Origin: Warburgia ugandensis
Taxonomy: Eukaryota; Streptophyta; Magnoliopsida; Canellales; Canellaceae
Direction of reading: 5' to 3'
Assembly (NCBI GenBank): GCA_035236585.1
Contig: CP141133.1
Location: forward strand, 44,905,729-44,969,728
DNA length: 64,000 nt
The position numbers and the translations under genes were made by a program. Position 1 is the first letter of the stretch. Every line of letters starts with the position of its first letter. The notes under the pieces were generated by a model. The model saw nothing but the letters and a program-made list of their open reading frames with translations, was not told the DNA's origin and ran no database searches. Of the stretch, positions 1 through 11,760 are shown piece by piece.

Positions 1-2
1 GA

Positions 3-1034
3 AAGGCGATAGTAAATAGGGAATCTCCAAATCATAAGATTCGCATCGCTACATGGAATATAGGGACATTGACAGGTAAGAGTTTGGAGTTAGTAGACAC
101 GATAAAACGTAGGAGAGTCAACATCACTTGTATCCAAGAAACCAAGTGGAAAGGGGCTAAAGCTAGAGAAATAGATGGGTATAAATTATGGTACGTAGGA
201 AAGGAAAATAATAGAAATGGCGTGGGAATAATAGTGGATAAGGAATTAAAGGATAAAGTTGTGGACGTTAAAAGAATCAGTGATAGAATTATAATAATAA
301 AAATGATTCTAAGAGAGCAGATTATAAATATTATAAGTGCATATGCACCACAAGTAGGGCTACAAGATATAATTAAGAGACAGTTTTGGGAAGATATGGA
401 GGGAGTCATACAAGAAATTCCCAATACTGAGGGAATATTTATAGGAGCAGACTTAAATGGCCATGTAGGAAAAGATAAGGAAGGATGTGATAGAATACAC
501 GGAGGGTATGGTATAGGTGAACGAAACGAGATGGGGGAGAATATCCTCGATTTTGCTTTGTCATATAATCTATCCATTGCAAATACACTCTTTAAGAAGA
601 GGGATGAACACTTAATAACCTTTAAAAGTGGACTTCATAAAAGCCAAATAGACTTTTTTCTACTTAGGAATAATGAACGATCTATATGTAAGGATTGTAA
701 GGTGATACCCGGTGAGAGTTTAACCTCACAACATAGGTTAATGGTTATGGATATTCATATCAAAAGATGGAGTAAAAGAACTGAACTTAATACACATCCA
801 AAAACTAAGTGGTGGAACTTAAAAGGAGAGAAAATAACCTCATTCAAAAATAAGTTGATGGTAGAAGGAAATTGGAATTATGAAACAAAAGTAAATACCA
901 TGTGGACTAATATGGCTGAGTCCATTAAGAAAGTGGCAAAAGATGTCTTAGGAGTATCTAAAGGTAAAAGGCTATTAGCAAAGGAAACATGGTGGTGGAA
1001 TGAAACAGTACAAAAAGCTATTAAAGAAAAATGA
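3..1034 (+). pseudogene. LINE endonuclease domain (AP-endonuclease family)
   Basis: N-terminal part of the LINE polyprotein. This enzyme nicks target DNA to prime reverse transcription. Codons in frame 3 are open from the window edge; the start at 69 is only an internal TTG, and the true N-terminus is upstream. Visible motifs: ATWNIGTL (catalytic Asn, about 48-71), QETKW (catalytic Glu), SAYAPQ (Tyr), GADLNGHVG (Asp/Asn pair), SQIDFFLLR (Asp) and SQHRLMVMD (catalytic His, about 725-755). All expected catalytic residues are present. The frame ends at TGA 1032, which looks like a CGA-to-TGA change because homologous coding continues in the same frame through 1191. A second stop, TAG at 1053, follows. 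Classed as a pseudogene because these stops separate it from the reverse transcriptase. Confidence 0.9.
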
Positions 1035-2519
1035 ATGCATTTTAAAGCATGGTAGAAGATTAGAAATAATGAAAACTATGAACAATATAAGAATGCTAAA
1101 AACATTGCTAAGAGAATAGTAAGTGAGGCTAAACTTAAAGCATGTGATGAGCTCTATAATAGACTAGGAACAAGAGAAGGTGAGAAAGATGTGTTTAAAC
1201 TTGCAAAGGTAAGAGAACAGAAGAGTAAGGACTTAGAGCATGTTAGGTGCATTAAAAGCGATGATCAAAGGGTATTAGTCAAAGACGCTGAGATCAAACA
1301 AAGGTGGGAAATATACTTCCAAAAATTGTTAAATGACAATGGCCCTGAGAATATAGGGATTGAAAATACTATAAATCTAAATAACACTGGATATTATAGA
1401 TATGAACGTAGGATTAGAATGCTTGAATTAAAAGAGGCCTTGAGAAAGATGAAATTAGGAAAGGCCATGGGGCCTGGTGGTGTACCAATAGAGGTTTGGA
1501 AGCATATAGGAGATATTGGGGTAGTTTGGTTGACCAAGTTGTTTAACAAGATTATAAAATCAAAGAAAATGCCTGATGAGTGGAGGAAAAGCTCTATTGT
1601 ACCAATCTATAAGAATAAAGGAGACATTCAGAGCTGCACTAATTATCGAGGGATCAAACTTATGAGCCACACCATGAAACTTTTTGAAAGAGTCATTGAG
1701 AAGAGGCTACGACATGAAACAAGTGTATCGGAGAATCAGTTTGGTTTCATGCCTGGGAGGTCTACCATGGAAGCTATTTTCTTACTAAGACAATTAGTAG
1801 AGAAATATAGGGAGAGGAGAAAAGACCTACACATGGTCTTTATTGACTTAGAGAAGGCTTATGATAGAGTCCCTAGAGAGTTAATATGGAGGGTGTTAGG
1901 TGTTAAAGGGGTTTCTCAGGGGTATATAGACATAATTAAAGATATGTATGAGGGAGCAGTAACAAATGTTAAGACCACTAGTGGCGTGACTGGTGATTTT
2001 CCTGTCACTGTCGGATTGCACCAAGGATCGGCATTGAGTCCATACCTTTTCACATTAGTTATGGATGAGTTAACAAAACATCTGCATGAGGAGATTCCCT
2101 GGTGCATGCTATTTGCAGACGATATAGTCCTACTTGATGAGACAAGGGAGGGTGTCAACATAAAGCTAGAGCTATGGAGAGAAGCATTAGAATCGAAAGG
2201 ATTTAAAATTAGCCGAACTAAGACAGAATATATGGAATGTAATTTTAGCAAGGAGAGTAGGAGTGGAGCACCAATCAAGATTGATAACCAAGAGGTCCCC
2301 ATGAGAGACCACTTCCGATACTTAGGATCATTGATCCATGAGAGTGGAGAGATTGAGAGGGAGGTTACCCAGAGAATCCAAGCGGGTTGGAACAAATGGA
2401 GATGTGCATCGGGGGTTTTATGTGATCGGCGGGTGCCACTCAAACTAAAGGGAAAATTCTATAGGATGGCTATAAGGCCGGCCATGCGGCAGTTAAGGAA
2501 CATCATACTCATAGACTGA
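1035..2519 (+). pseudogene. LINE reverse transcriptase domain, RTE type
   Basis: Continuation of the same frame after the stops at 1032 and 1053; the long open part runs 1191-2519. The linker reads into the RT fingers (GKAMGPGGVPIEVW), then [37 protein letters not shown] (first catalytic Asp), LHQGSALSPYLF, and the FADD active site at 2112-2123, followed by FRYLGSLI in the thumb. These are the standard non-LTR RT blocks in order, and both Asp residues of FADD are intact. The frame ends falsely at 2517-2519 because about 19 bp are missing after RMAIRPAM; the protein resumes in another frame at about 2486-2531. The enzyme copies element RNA at a nicked chromosomal target. It could be nearly functional apart from three lesions. 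Confidence 0.93.
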
Positions 2520-2860
2520 GTGTTGCAGAAATGAGGATGTTGAGATGGATGAGTGGTAAGACAAGAAAGGATAGAATTAGAAATGAAAATATTAAAAGAA
2601 ATTTAGGGATAGCACCAATAGGTAACAAGATGAGGGAGATTAGACTTAGATGGTTTGGACATGTTCAAAGGAGGCCAACAACGGCACCAGTTAGAAGGAG
2701 TGAGGCAATACAAGTTGAAGGTTCTAAAAGGGCAAGGGGAAGGCCCAAAAGAACGTGGATAGAAGTGGTGAGGAAAGATTTAAAAACTTTGGGACTAAAT
2801 GAAGCCATGGTATTTAATAGAGTGGAATGGAGGAATAAGATTCATGTGGTCGACCCCTAA
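2486..2860 (+). pseudogene. LINE C-terminal region of the RT polyprotein
   Basis: Displaced-frame continuation of the LINE protein. It reads AVKEHHTHRL, then EMRMLRWMSGKTRKDRIRN, LRWFGHVQRRP and KRARGRPKRTWIEVVRKDL, a basic tail typical of plant RTE elements, and stops at 2858-2860 with the sequence VDP. The function of this region is not established; its many Arg/Lys residues and RWFGH motif suggest nucleic-acid contact (inference). It is homologous to the copy at 28926-29384, which retains the roughly 19 bp missing here. A 3' untranslated tract of about 15 bp then leads into the TGA repeat. Confidence 0.85.
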
Positions 2861-2873
2861 TTGGGATAAGGTC

Positions 2874-2874
2874 T

Positions 2875-2921
<47 letters not shown>
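2874..2921 (+). repeat. (TGA)n tail of the LINE
   Basis: About 16 uninterrupted TGA/ATG triplets directly follow the LINE 3' sequence GGATAAGGTCTT. The same junction, with a shorter and interrupted tail, ends the second LINE copy at 29398-29421. The repeat is therefore the element's own 3' terminus and not an independent microsatellite. Confidence 0.92.
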
Positions 2922-2923
<2 letters not shown>

Positions 2924-5031
2924 CCATAATTGGGTAGCTTTTATACAAAATTGAATACTTCTCATCATGTATAACATTTGAATAGATTGTTTCATTCTTA
3001 GGTCAACTTAGTACTAGTCAACCTCGTGTTTAGCTAGAAGCATAGCAAATATGTGTTTGTGTAGCATAAGTACAAGCTACCACATTGTTTTCAACAATTA
3101 ATGACTAGTTTGTTCCAGACTTGATATTCCATTTTGATTTTTATGCATTCATAAGAAAATCAAGTTTTATACATCTATTAATTTAAAGTAACTAATTAAT
3201 AGCAAAAATTACATGAAGAAATATGCATAAAGGCATAGTTCGAGCTATGATTCCTTGAACACCCCCTTGCTGTCCAATAGAGAACAGATTCACTTCCTTA
3301 GCATACATGTTTGTCTCAAACTAGGCAATTTCTAGTAAGCAATAGTAGGTGTTACTAGTTGTAACAATAGTAGGGCACAATTTCAGGCATTTAGAACATA
3401 GAACCAGTAGCTTAAGCTCATCCAATAGCAGCACATCAGAAAGGTACCTCTGCTGGTCGAGCAGGTCATACATAGTTTATTGATGTTAATAGGAAGTCCA
3501 AAGCACTTCCCAATCATGAAGGTAGACATCTAATTTTGTAGAATTTTGCTAGTATTACTAAACATTGAAAATGTAACATAGACATTCATGTTGGACAAGC
3601 TTTAGCCCCATTCATGAACTAGTTTTCAAAAAAACATACATGCTGGTCCAGCAGGGACACTTTTTCAATTCTAGCTTACTATGCTCTCCTTTACATGCTA
3701 AACTAGGAGATTACTACTCAATTTTCTTAAGGTTCCTAATTAAATTGACTTTAATATATGATTTAGGTTGATCTTGTTAGAAAAGATGGATAAATAACAA
3801 CTTACATCATGCATATCCAAATTGTACCCCTGCTGGTCCACCAAGGTACATCTTACAAAAGTTGTTCAATAATTGCCTAGTTTCTCATTAGAATTTGGGA
3901 GAGTTTTCATGGATCACTAGCTTATATTTAACCCCCAATAAAATATAGGAAATTTTCATAGTTTACTCCCAATAGTAGAATGTAAACTGGCTTGCAAAAG
4001 AAGGGGAAAGCACGTCTAGCTCTCTGCACAAGAAAATTGTGTTCTTCTAAGGCATTCAAGCAAGCTAATTCCCCTATTTTCCAACCAGATTTCATCCATG
4101 ACAAACTAGGATTATGCACTTCATAGTTATCATAGGAAATAAATAAAGGAACCTTTACATACTGGTGGCACATAAGGAGTTTCTTGCTGGACATTACCTC
4201 TACACCAACTGTCATGTCCAAAAGTCCTTACATATGGACTGAAAGTCTCACATGCTTGCAAGTATTTTACAGTCATGCATGTAGGAAATATCTACATAAT
4301 TAACTCTAATTCCACTATATTTATTAACCATTAATAATTATGCAAGATCCTAACAGAAAATTCCATTCTTACACAGAAAATCCAATGCACAATTTAATGG
4401 TTAAGCAGTTCAATCAATGAGTAGAAGAATGCCCTTTAGAAATGCATCTAACCTTAGTTTTTTCAAGTCTAAACCCTAGGAAAGAATTAAACCTTTTTGT
4501 AAATCCCCCTACCTCTCAAGTTTTTCTGATATTGCAGCCTTTCCCACCATTTTCCTGCTCCAAAAGGTGAAGTTCCTTGGCGGGGCATTGAAGTTTCCAA
4601 TACATATGTGATGAATTGAAACCCACCAAAGTACCTCCTTTCTTCCCCAATTTCTTCTCTTCTTCTTTTCCACTATCCCCCCAACTCCAATAGCTCACAT
4701 CTCTACTAGTTCTTCCCTAAAATTCTTCAATTTTTTTCATAGACTTTGATGGAGTTTCCTCTCTTAGTTTGGGCTGGATGTATGGAGGTAGGAGATGGCA
4801 TAATTACATCTCCATTTTATAAGCTACTTCTACCTTTTTTCTTAGCTTGTTGCTTGTCATGAAACAGCCTGGGTTTTAATAACATTTTCATACATTTATT
4901 TTTGAAAAGTGGAGCCCTAAGTTTGAAAAGAGAAGGTTGGAAGTCAAATAGAGGAAAACATTATCTTTGAAAAACCATTACAAAACCCTATGTGTCGTCC
5001 TACATAACTACAATTAGCTACTTACCATAAT

Positions 5032-5063
<32 letters not shown>

Positions 5064-5334
5064 TGTATGTATGTATGTATGTATGTATGTATGTATGTAT
5101 GTATGTATGTATATGTATATGTGGAGATAAAGTAAAACTTTCTTTTTGAGTCAATAGTAAAATAAAACACTAAGCTAGCATCCATCCCATCCTCACATGT
5201 AATTCTTGTAGATTACATAAAGATGTCTAGAGTCCACTACTCTCCAAATAAATGCACATCTAATCAAGAGTTAGCTTCAAATCCAAAATTCTCCAAAATC
5301 ACTAAAAGTATACCTTGTGGTTTATGGAGGTGTT
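2922..5334. other. Unassigned AT-rich repeat-like DNA
   Basis: No coding region is convincing here; open frames are short and have no recognisable motif. A motif related to TGCTGGTCCAGCAGG recurs at about 3268 (weak), 3450, 3640 and 3826, giving a spacing of about 185-190 bp, which suggests a decayed tandem repeat. A TATG microsatellite lies at 5035-5112. Ancient LTR-element DNA is the likely content, but I cannot assign a family. Confidence 0.4.
5035..5112. repeat. (TATG)n microsatellite
   Basis: About 19 consecutive GTAT/TATG tetranucleotides, almost perfect, ending in a short ATGTAT variant tract. Confidence 0.97.
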
Positions 5335-6460
5335 GTCATGTCCCTTGTACTACGTCCTTCTACTGATGATGATCTGAATATGAGATATTGTAAACATTCA
5401 AATATTTACAATATCTCATCAAGTTATGCTTGGTGGGGAATTTTAGATGCATATGATAAAGACATATAAAAATGCAATTTATCAAAATTTCTAGGTATAT
5501 CCATGAATCTCGAGAATCAGCCATGTGGCTTTCATTTTCCTCCACTTTTGTCTGCTCTTTCACTAATGAGTGGTGAGTTTCCTTTTTCACTAGGTAGGGA
5601 GAATCAGTGAGGACTTTGTTCCAATAGCTGCCACACATGAGATCTTGATCGTCTTCCATCCAGTGTTCTTGCCTGTTGGGGAAAGGAAGAAAAGTAGGGT
5701 TTCCTTCTAGGATCAGAGAATGTCAAACTTTGGGTGGGCTGCTAGGTTTATGTGTCATGCATATGTCTTTCCAAACATGCTAATGAAGTTTGAATAATCC
5801 TCTCAAAATTTATTCCAAGTTATCAAGAAATTTTCAAGATATTCTCAAATAAATCTCATGCATAGTCTAATGATAAAATCACAATGAAGTTATCATTCAT
5901 GATCTTAAGATAAAACAAAAATCAATATCATCAAATATCTTAAATATGTGAAACTAGTGGATATAGATAATGGTAATCGTGCCCTTGATATATGGGCCCA
6001 CAATCATCCAATCAATATTGAGTATACATAATGGTTATGAGCTCATACCAGTCACATCATCATGCCACATAGTCACATGTACTATCACTCAGTCATAATT
6101 GTAGCACCCAAATCACAAATACTATCACTCAGTCATGATCGTAGCATCTGGATCCTCAAGGAAAACCAATCACGTGTGCTATCTTCAGTCATGATCGCAT
6201 CTCTGTGCAAAAATCATGGACTACTATACTACAATGCCCAGTTTGAGCACAGGGATCCATTGCCATGTTTCTAATGACACCACCTGTGGGATACCCCTCA
6301 CTACCTCACATGGGAGGAAGCGGATCACGACATGTGACATAGCCATAAATAGCCACACCACCCGAATTTAGCCCCTTGGGTAGGGTGTCCATAATATATC
6401 AATAATCTTGGAGGGTGGGTGGTTGACTCCATTACCCTTCTAACATAGTATCTACAAGGC
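5335..6460 (-). mobile_element. Minus-strand gypsy LTR fragment related to the 38330-42670 solo LTR
   Basis: Reverse-complemented, this segment matches the 3' part of the solo LTR at 38330-42670. Shared landmarks are a CACC/TACCAAGCATA tract, a 14-bp-arm palindrome (5381-5418 here, about 42226-42265 there), and a GGGTGTGGCATTTATGG-like block (about 6340-6365 here, about 41672 there). The left end near 5335, TGTCATGTCCC, resembles the reverse complement of the LTR terminus. Tandem blocks containing CAGTCATGATCGTAGCA recur at 6090-6200. The right boundary is uncertain. Confidence 0.6.
5381..5418. repeat. Perfect 14-bp-arm palindrome, 10-nt loop
   Basis: Arms TGAGATATTGTAAA (5381-5394) and TTTACAATATCTCA (5405-5418) are perfectly complementary. 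A second copy with the same arms lies in the solo LTR at about 42226-42265. In an RNA transcript this would form a stable AT-rich hairpin. Confidence 0.9.
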
Positions 6461-6483
6461 CTACACTTGTTTAAAAATAAAAC

Positions 6484-8720
6484 TAATGAGTGTCCAAACT
6501 GGTATAAAAATCACACAACTAGTTGCCTATGTGTTACAGTGTTAAATTAGGGTCTTTGGCTTAAAATTATAACACATGCATTTCTAACCTAATAAACCTA
6601 ATATTTGATAATTTTTAGGTTCAGAGGCTAATATGAGGATAATCATATATTTTTAGGATTTAATTAGAGTTTTCATATTTTGTAGGAATCGAGATGGTGA
6701 TCTGACGGCCTAGATCAATTTATATAAAAATTGAAGATTAAGATAAGAAGATTGAGTCAAGGCTTAAATGTCATCAACCAAAAGTGAGATGAAGGATCAA
6801 GATCACCTTTAGGTAAGCAAAGGATGGAAATGGAGAGGTCAAAGGTGACTAGAGTGGACCCATGCACAAGCCATGCAAAGTCCACCACCTTTGAATGTGA
6901 TTCACTCAAGTCACCTAAGCCACATAAGCCATGAAGAAGGTGACAAGCTAAAGAGACTATCCAAGCCATCAAAACCAAGGGGTTTGATCCATCAAACCAA
7001 GCCAAAACTGCCACAAAGCCATCCATGCAGCTAAGTCAAATGAGCTCTCAAAGCAAACCATCAAGCCACCTGAGCTAAGCTACATTGAAGGCCACAATTG
7101 GAGGTGAATTTAAGGATATTATCCATGCCAAAATTGTGATTTTTAAGAAGATAATTATAGGAAATTAAAGTAAAATTCCAATTGCGTAAGATGCATGTGG
7201 AACAACAGAAATAACCAACCTCTATTTTTTCTTTTTCTCATTTTCCCCCACTTATTTCCTATCTTATCTCTCTCCATCTCACCATACATCATTGCATTTC
7301 TAAAAGGGGAGACACATGTTCTTAAGAAGGTGGTGCCTCACGCCTTCCAAAACTCCTACTTTCCTATAGTCCCAATCTAGTCAACTACCCACCCTCTAGT
7401 TTTCTTCTTCCTCCTTATCTCTCTCCATCCCTCTTCCCATCTTTCTTTCTAATTTCCCTACCCTTCCTCAATTTTTACAAGGGGGTGACACCCCCTCCTA
7501 AAAAGGTGGTGCCTCCCTCCTTGTTGCCACGTTGTTCCCTCCTTAGTTGTCCTAAGTTTCCAAGTTCGTTGCTCAATCCTTTCATGCCACTTAGTCCCCT
7601 TCTAACTTCATATCTTAACCTCCATTTTTATCCCTCTAAATCCCTTTTCATCCCAACAAACCATTCAATCAACCTTCTAATCTTAAACAATATTCCACTT
7701 TGAATACCCTTAAGGTGTTCCACGATTTCTAATTTTTTAGGGTTTCCATTTTATGTCCAAATCTTATCACCTTCTAATATCGTACATTCAACTCCCATTA
7801 GGTTTATTTTAAAAGGCCCAACCAGTATAAAGTATCCATAGGCATTCCATTTGAATACCTTTTGGAGAAGGGAAGAACACCCCCTCCTAAGGAGGAGGCA
7901 CCTCCACCCTTCCCAACCTCTCAACTCTTCAACGTTTTCTCCTATGGTTGCATCCTTCTTCTCGAAGCCCTTCCATGCCTCCTTCTCTTCTTTTGATGTT
8001 TCTTTAATGGTCTTCAAGTTTAGGTTATTCTTCTCTAGTTTCTTGTTTATTTTCTTTATTTCGTTAGTTTCCTTTGTTCTTTGATTCCATGCTTTAAGTT
8101 CATTGTTTTGTTACTCCTTTTTTTAATTATTGTCTTTTGTTTCACACACTATAACTCTCTTGTAGTGATAACCAAGAGAGTATAGTCCTTAGATAAATTT
8201 CCTTGCTTTGAATCCCCTTAAGTTCTTTGCTCATCCCTTGTCTTCTATCTGATTGTTTCCCCTTCTTTTTCATAGATCTTTATTGTGTTACATGCATGAT
8301 ACCATTGATTGCTGATTGGATTATTGATGATAATTATTTTTTATTATTTTTGGGAACATTGGGGATGATGCACACCACATTTGTACTTTATTTCAATCAA
8401 TAAAAGTGATGTTTGATTCATGGTTTGATGCTTAACTTTCATGGATGATTAGTTGAATTAATTCTTGTTTATCATGTTTTTTGAATCCATATTTCTCATA
8501 TAGTTTCATACATCACTGATTCAAGTTTCCATACACATAGTTTGAGGTTAATTTTGCATTCAATTAGATCATTTAACTAATCAAATTTGTAATTTTAGCT
8601 TGATTTTTAATATAGCTCTAATTGATCATCAATTCATTTATTTGTCAAAATCAATGGTTAGATGATCATTAGAGCTTATTAGATGCTTAATACATACTTT
8701 AGATGACTCTAATTCAGTCT
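6484..8720 (+). mobile_element. Family-1 (Athila-like) LTR, lone copy
   Basis: The left end TAATGAGTGTCCAA and the following blocks (TGTGTTACA, GCATTTCTAACCTAATAA, TTTTAGGATTTAATTAG, GTAGGAATCGAGA) match, in order, the LTRs at 19646, 26091 and 57035. The AAGCCA-rich stretch (6890-7090), three GC-rich palindromic boxes (7301-7345, 7478-7516, 7871-7920) and the conserved stem-loop (8154-8181) are all present. No primer-binding site or gag follows, so this is a solo or truncated LTR. The right end is unclear: similarity fades after about 8530. Confidence 0.75.
8154..8181 (+). repeat. Conserved LTR stem-loop
   Basis: Arms ACTCTCTTG (8154-8162) and CAAGAGAGT (8173-8181) pair perfectly around the loop TAGTGATAAC. 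The same hairpin occurs at equivalent positions in five other family-1 LTRs. Confidence 0.8.
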
Positions 8721-11700
8721 TTTATTTTGCAGATTAACCAGAAGAGGAATGGATGGCTCAGATTGAATTTTAATGGTGTAAATTATCTTAAAGGGCAATA
8801 AAGAAAGTTGAGATAGTTTCCTAGTTGGGAATTAAACTACAAAGAAAAGCATGTTAAGATGGAAAATAGAAAGTTGCAGCAAAAGAAAGGAGTGGGGAAG
8901 TTTTCAAAGTAAAGGGGGGAACCAAATTAGGAGGAGGATTTTATAAGAGGGAACCGTGGAAAGAAAAAAAAAAGGGGGCTACTTTTGTTGTTGTTTCCTT
9001 TCCTTTTTGCTTGCATATTTATCGTCTTCTTAACTGCCCCCTTGGTTGGATCATTGGAGGCAGACCCCCTTCTTATTCTCAACCTCTTCTCCCACTCTTT
9101 CTTCTTCCCTCTCTTCTCCTTCTCTCACTCCCTATCTCTCTCTCGCACTTCCCTCTTACCTATGCTCTCCTCTCTACTATCTCTTCCCTACATCTGTCTA
9201 CACAACCCAACAAAACCATTCGCTATCACTGCACTTTCTCACTCTTTCTAGTTCACTACTATCTCCTCTATTTCACCAGCAAACCCCTTACCCTCTTCCA
9301 CTTCTCCCAGTATTTCACCACCAACCCCAACTCCTCACCATGTAAGATCACCGAAATTCTCAGCCCCTCTATTTTGCCCCATCTCTGTTTCATCTCTTCT
9401 CACTGAACCAAGCTAGCACCTGCAAAACCCCTCTATCTTCCCTCTTTCCAGGCCTCCTCTATATCTATCCCTTTTCCTGTCGTCACCTTCCACCGGGAGG
9501 TGTCAGATCACGCTCCCTCCACATCACTAGTCAATCCTCCTTTGTTCATTGCACCTCCCATTACCACACCATTACCAGCCCCCTTGCCCATCGGTGTTCT
9601 CCACCATCCCCATGCCTCTGCAAGACAATGTTAAAAAATAAGATGATGCCCTAACATACCATCAAAACCAGCCAAGTCCCAACTCTGATCGTCGCTCCCC
9701 TTCATTGCACCAATCTTTGAACCAGCACCCAACTCCAAGTCACCTCCGAAGCAACCCACCACGCATCCACCGCCCTGATTTCACTACTTGAGCATTACAC
9801 CAGTCACCTGATCCTCCTCTCTAGATCCGATGTCCTCTGCTCACCATCGGAGAAAACCCAAATCAAGTTTTCCCCTAATTCTTTGTCTTTCCTTCTCCCC
9901 CATCCCCTCTTTTTCCATCTTCCCCTCCTCTGATGTCTTCATCATTCATTGGGTTTTTATTGGTTTTACTTTAAAACAAAAATTTCAAGAAAATTCCATA
10001 AATGCCCTTAATAAAAAAATAAAATCTCATTTGAATCCCTATTTTCTCCTATAGTCTATTTTGTCTTTTTCTTTATCCCTGTTTTGTGTTATCTAGATTC
10101 TGCTTGTTCTCAGATAATCATAGAAATTAGATCTTGGTTGAATACTTTCTAATTTTAGGCATAGTACTAGGTTTGCATGCATTCTACACATTGGTTCTAG
10201 CATAGTAAGCATCATAGATCTTATTTTTAGCATAGCATTCCATTTAACATCTTTACATTCCATGTTTTAAGCACTTTCCTAATTTAGAAGTAGTGTAGTT
10301 TCTAATTTTAGCATCTCATGTTTAGAACTTAGACTTCTTCCTTTTAGCTTTGGTAACTTCTTTTTTTCTTTCCATAACCTTAGGATTGCTTTAGAATTAC
10401 TTTAGAACCAATTTAAAACTAATTGTATTTTAGATTCCTAGATTTAGCACTTTCTTAATTTAGAAACTCATGCTTAGTATAGTTAGAGTTTCTGATTTTC
10501 CTTAACTCATTATAGGATCAGTTTAGAAACTTCATACATGTTAATTTCATAGATATAACATGCATTCCTCATTTAGAAATCATGCAGAGTGTCATAGTTG
10601 CACACACCATACATCACTTTCTATTTACATGCTACACTCACCCACTTTCTAATTTTATTTTGCATGCATAGGTCATAGTTCATGCATCATTCTTATTTCT
10701 CTTCTTCTAATTTCTTTTTATAGAGTTGGAATAAGGAAACTGAAAGGATCCTTTTGTCTTTCTTTGGCATTAAGGAAACTTTGCAATTCCTAAGATAAGG
10801 TTGAGAAAACATCCAAATCTATCCATAAAGCCACCTAGATTCCTAGCTAAGGGCATCATGTTGAAAGGTAGGATTACACCATGTACCTATCTGTTATGGT
10901 TAGAAATGTTGAGTCGTAATCCAAGGGCCATTGTATCTTCTTTCTTTTTCTTTTATTATATTTCATATTTAAGGTAGGAAACCTCTTCTATGGCTCACCT
11001 TCCTTAAAGATGAATGACATCTTATCTCCTCTCTTTCAAACTCCTTGAAATTACCCTATTTTTAGAGATTTTAGAATAAGAAAAATGCCATAACTTTTTC
11101 TACTTCCATTTTGATTATCTTCTTTCTTTCCTAGGGTGGTGATTGTTTAAGACCAGTGTTAGGCTCCTCCTTTCGTTATTGCCCTAATACTTCATTCCTA
11201 AGAATCATTGGATGAGATTTGCTTTGGTTTATGGCGTTGAGATCAAGATGAGAAAAGCTTCATGGTAACTTTAGTATCTTTTTGGTCAAAGGAAAATGTA
11301 CAAGCTCTTATTGAGTTCCACAACAAGGGGGCCTTATAGTGGAATTCAAGCCTGAATTTTAAGGACTTATTTGCTTTCTTTAATTTTCTTTTTTTTTTTT
11401 ATTGCTCATGTAATAATCCTTGTAATTTTTCCATTTATGAAATGGTTCTTTCTTTTTCTTGTTTAATTTATTTCCTTACTTTCATTCTTAGTCAATTGTT
11501 TTTTTAGATAGTTTACTGGATCCCTTAATTACTTTCTTTCTTAATTAGGATATACATTCTAGGTGATTAGTTTAGGCTAATAGTTACCTCCTAGTTAGTT
11601 CCTAGTTTAACATTTACTTCTTTACTTCTTCTTTTGAATGCTTGGCTAGGTTAAAGTTAGATGACCTAAATTTTAATTAACTCCATTTATCAAAGAGTCC

Positions 11701-11760
11701 TCATAAGATTGGCCAGTATTGGCCTTCTCTATGCTTCAATAGAACCATGCACTTCCGGTA
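8721..11760 (+). repeat. Dispersed repeat R2, copy 1 (pyrimidine-rich)
   Basis: The segment opens with a purine-rich tract (8860-8975), changes sharply to a C/T-rich tract (8985-9900), and then has an AT-rich part with repeated 'tttagaa...cttag' words (10100-10700). Positions 10720-11280 match 35400-35960 block by block: TTCCTAGCTAAGGGC against TTCTTAGCTAAAGGC, GGTAGGAAACCTCTTCTATGG against a related tract, and GTTAGGC...TTGCCCTAA...CATTCCTAAG. It is therefore an interspersed repeat, probably LTR-derived. The several short overlapping open frames at 8985-9406 are a by-product of C/T richness and show no protein motif. The boundaries are approximate. Confidence 0.55.

Larger units (their letters stand above)
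1..2921 (+). mobile_element. RTE-clade LINE retrotransposon, 5' end outside window
   Basis: Non-LTR retrotransposon read on the plus strand. It encodes, in order, an AP-type endonuclease, a reverse transcriptase and a C-terminal region, and ends in a (TGA)n microsatellite instead of poly(A). A microsatellite tail and a single endonuclease-RT protein are typical of the RTE clade. The reading frame is open from base 3, so the element enters the window already inside the coding region. Damage seen: in-frame TGA at 1032 and TAG at 1053, and a deletion of about 19 bp near 2485 that shifts the frame, judged against the second copy at 28995. It is otherwise well preserved, so it is younger than the copy at 17479. 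Its 3' duplication cannot be checked because the 5' flank is missing. Confidence 0.93.

Noticed and set aside
32..577. Long minus-strand open frame over the LINE endonuclease
   Set aside because: Antisense shadow of a strongly supported plus-strand endonuclease; no protein family seen.
1916..2443. Minus-strand open frame over the LINE reverse transcriptase
   Set aside because: Antisense shadow of the RT core.
3260..3845. Regularly spaced motif considered as a CRISPR-like array
   Set aside because: Spacing is about 190 bp, repeats are imperfect and few, and the DNA is clearly plant-like.
8985..9406. Three overlapping plus-strand frames, Ser/Leu/Pro-rich
   Set aside because: Produced by C/T-rich composition, which removes stops in all frames; no start context, no homologue recognised.
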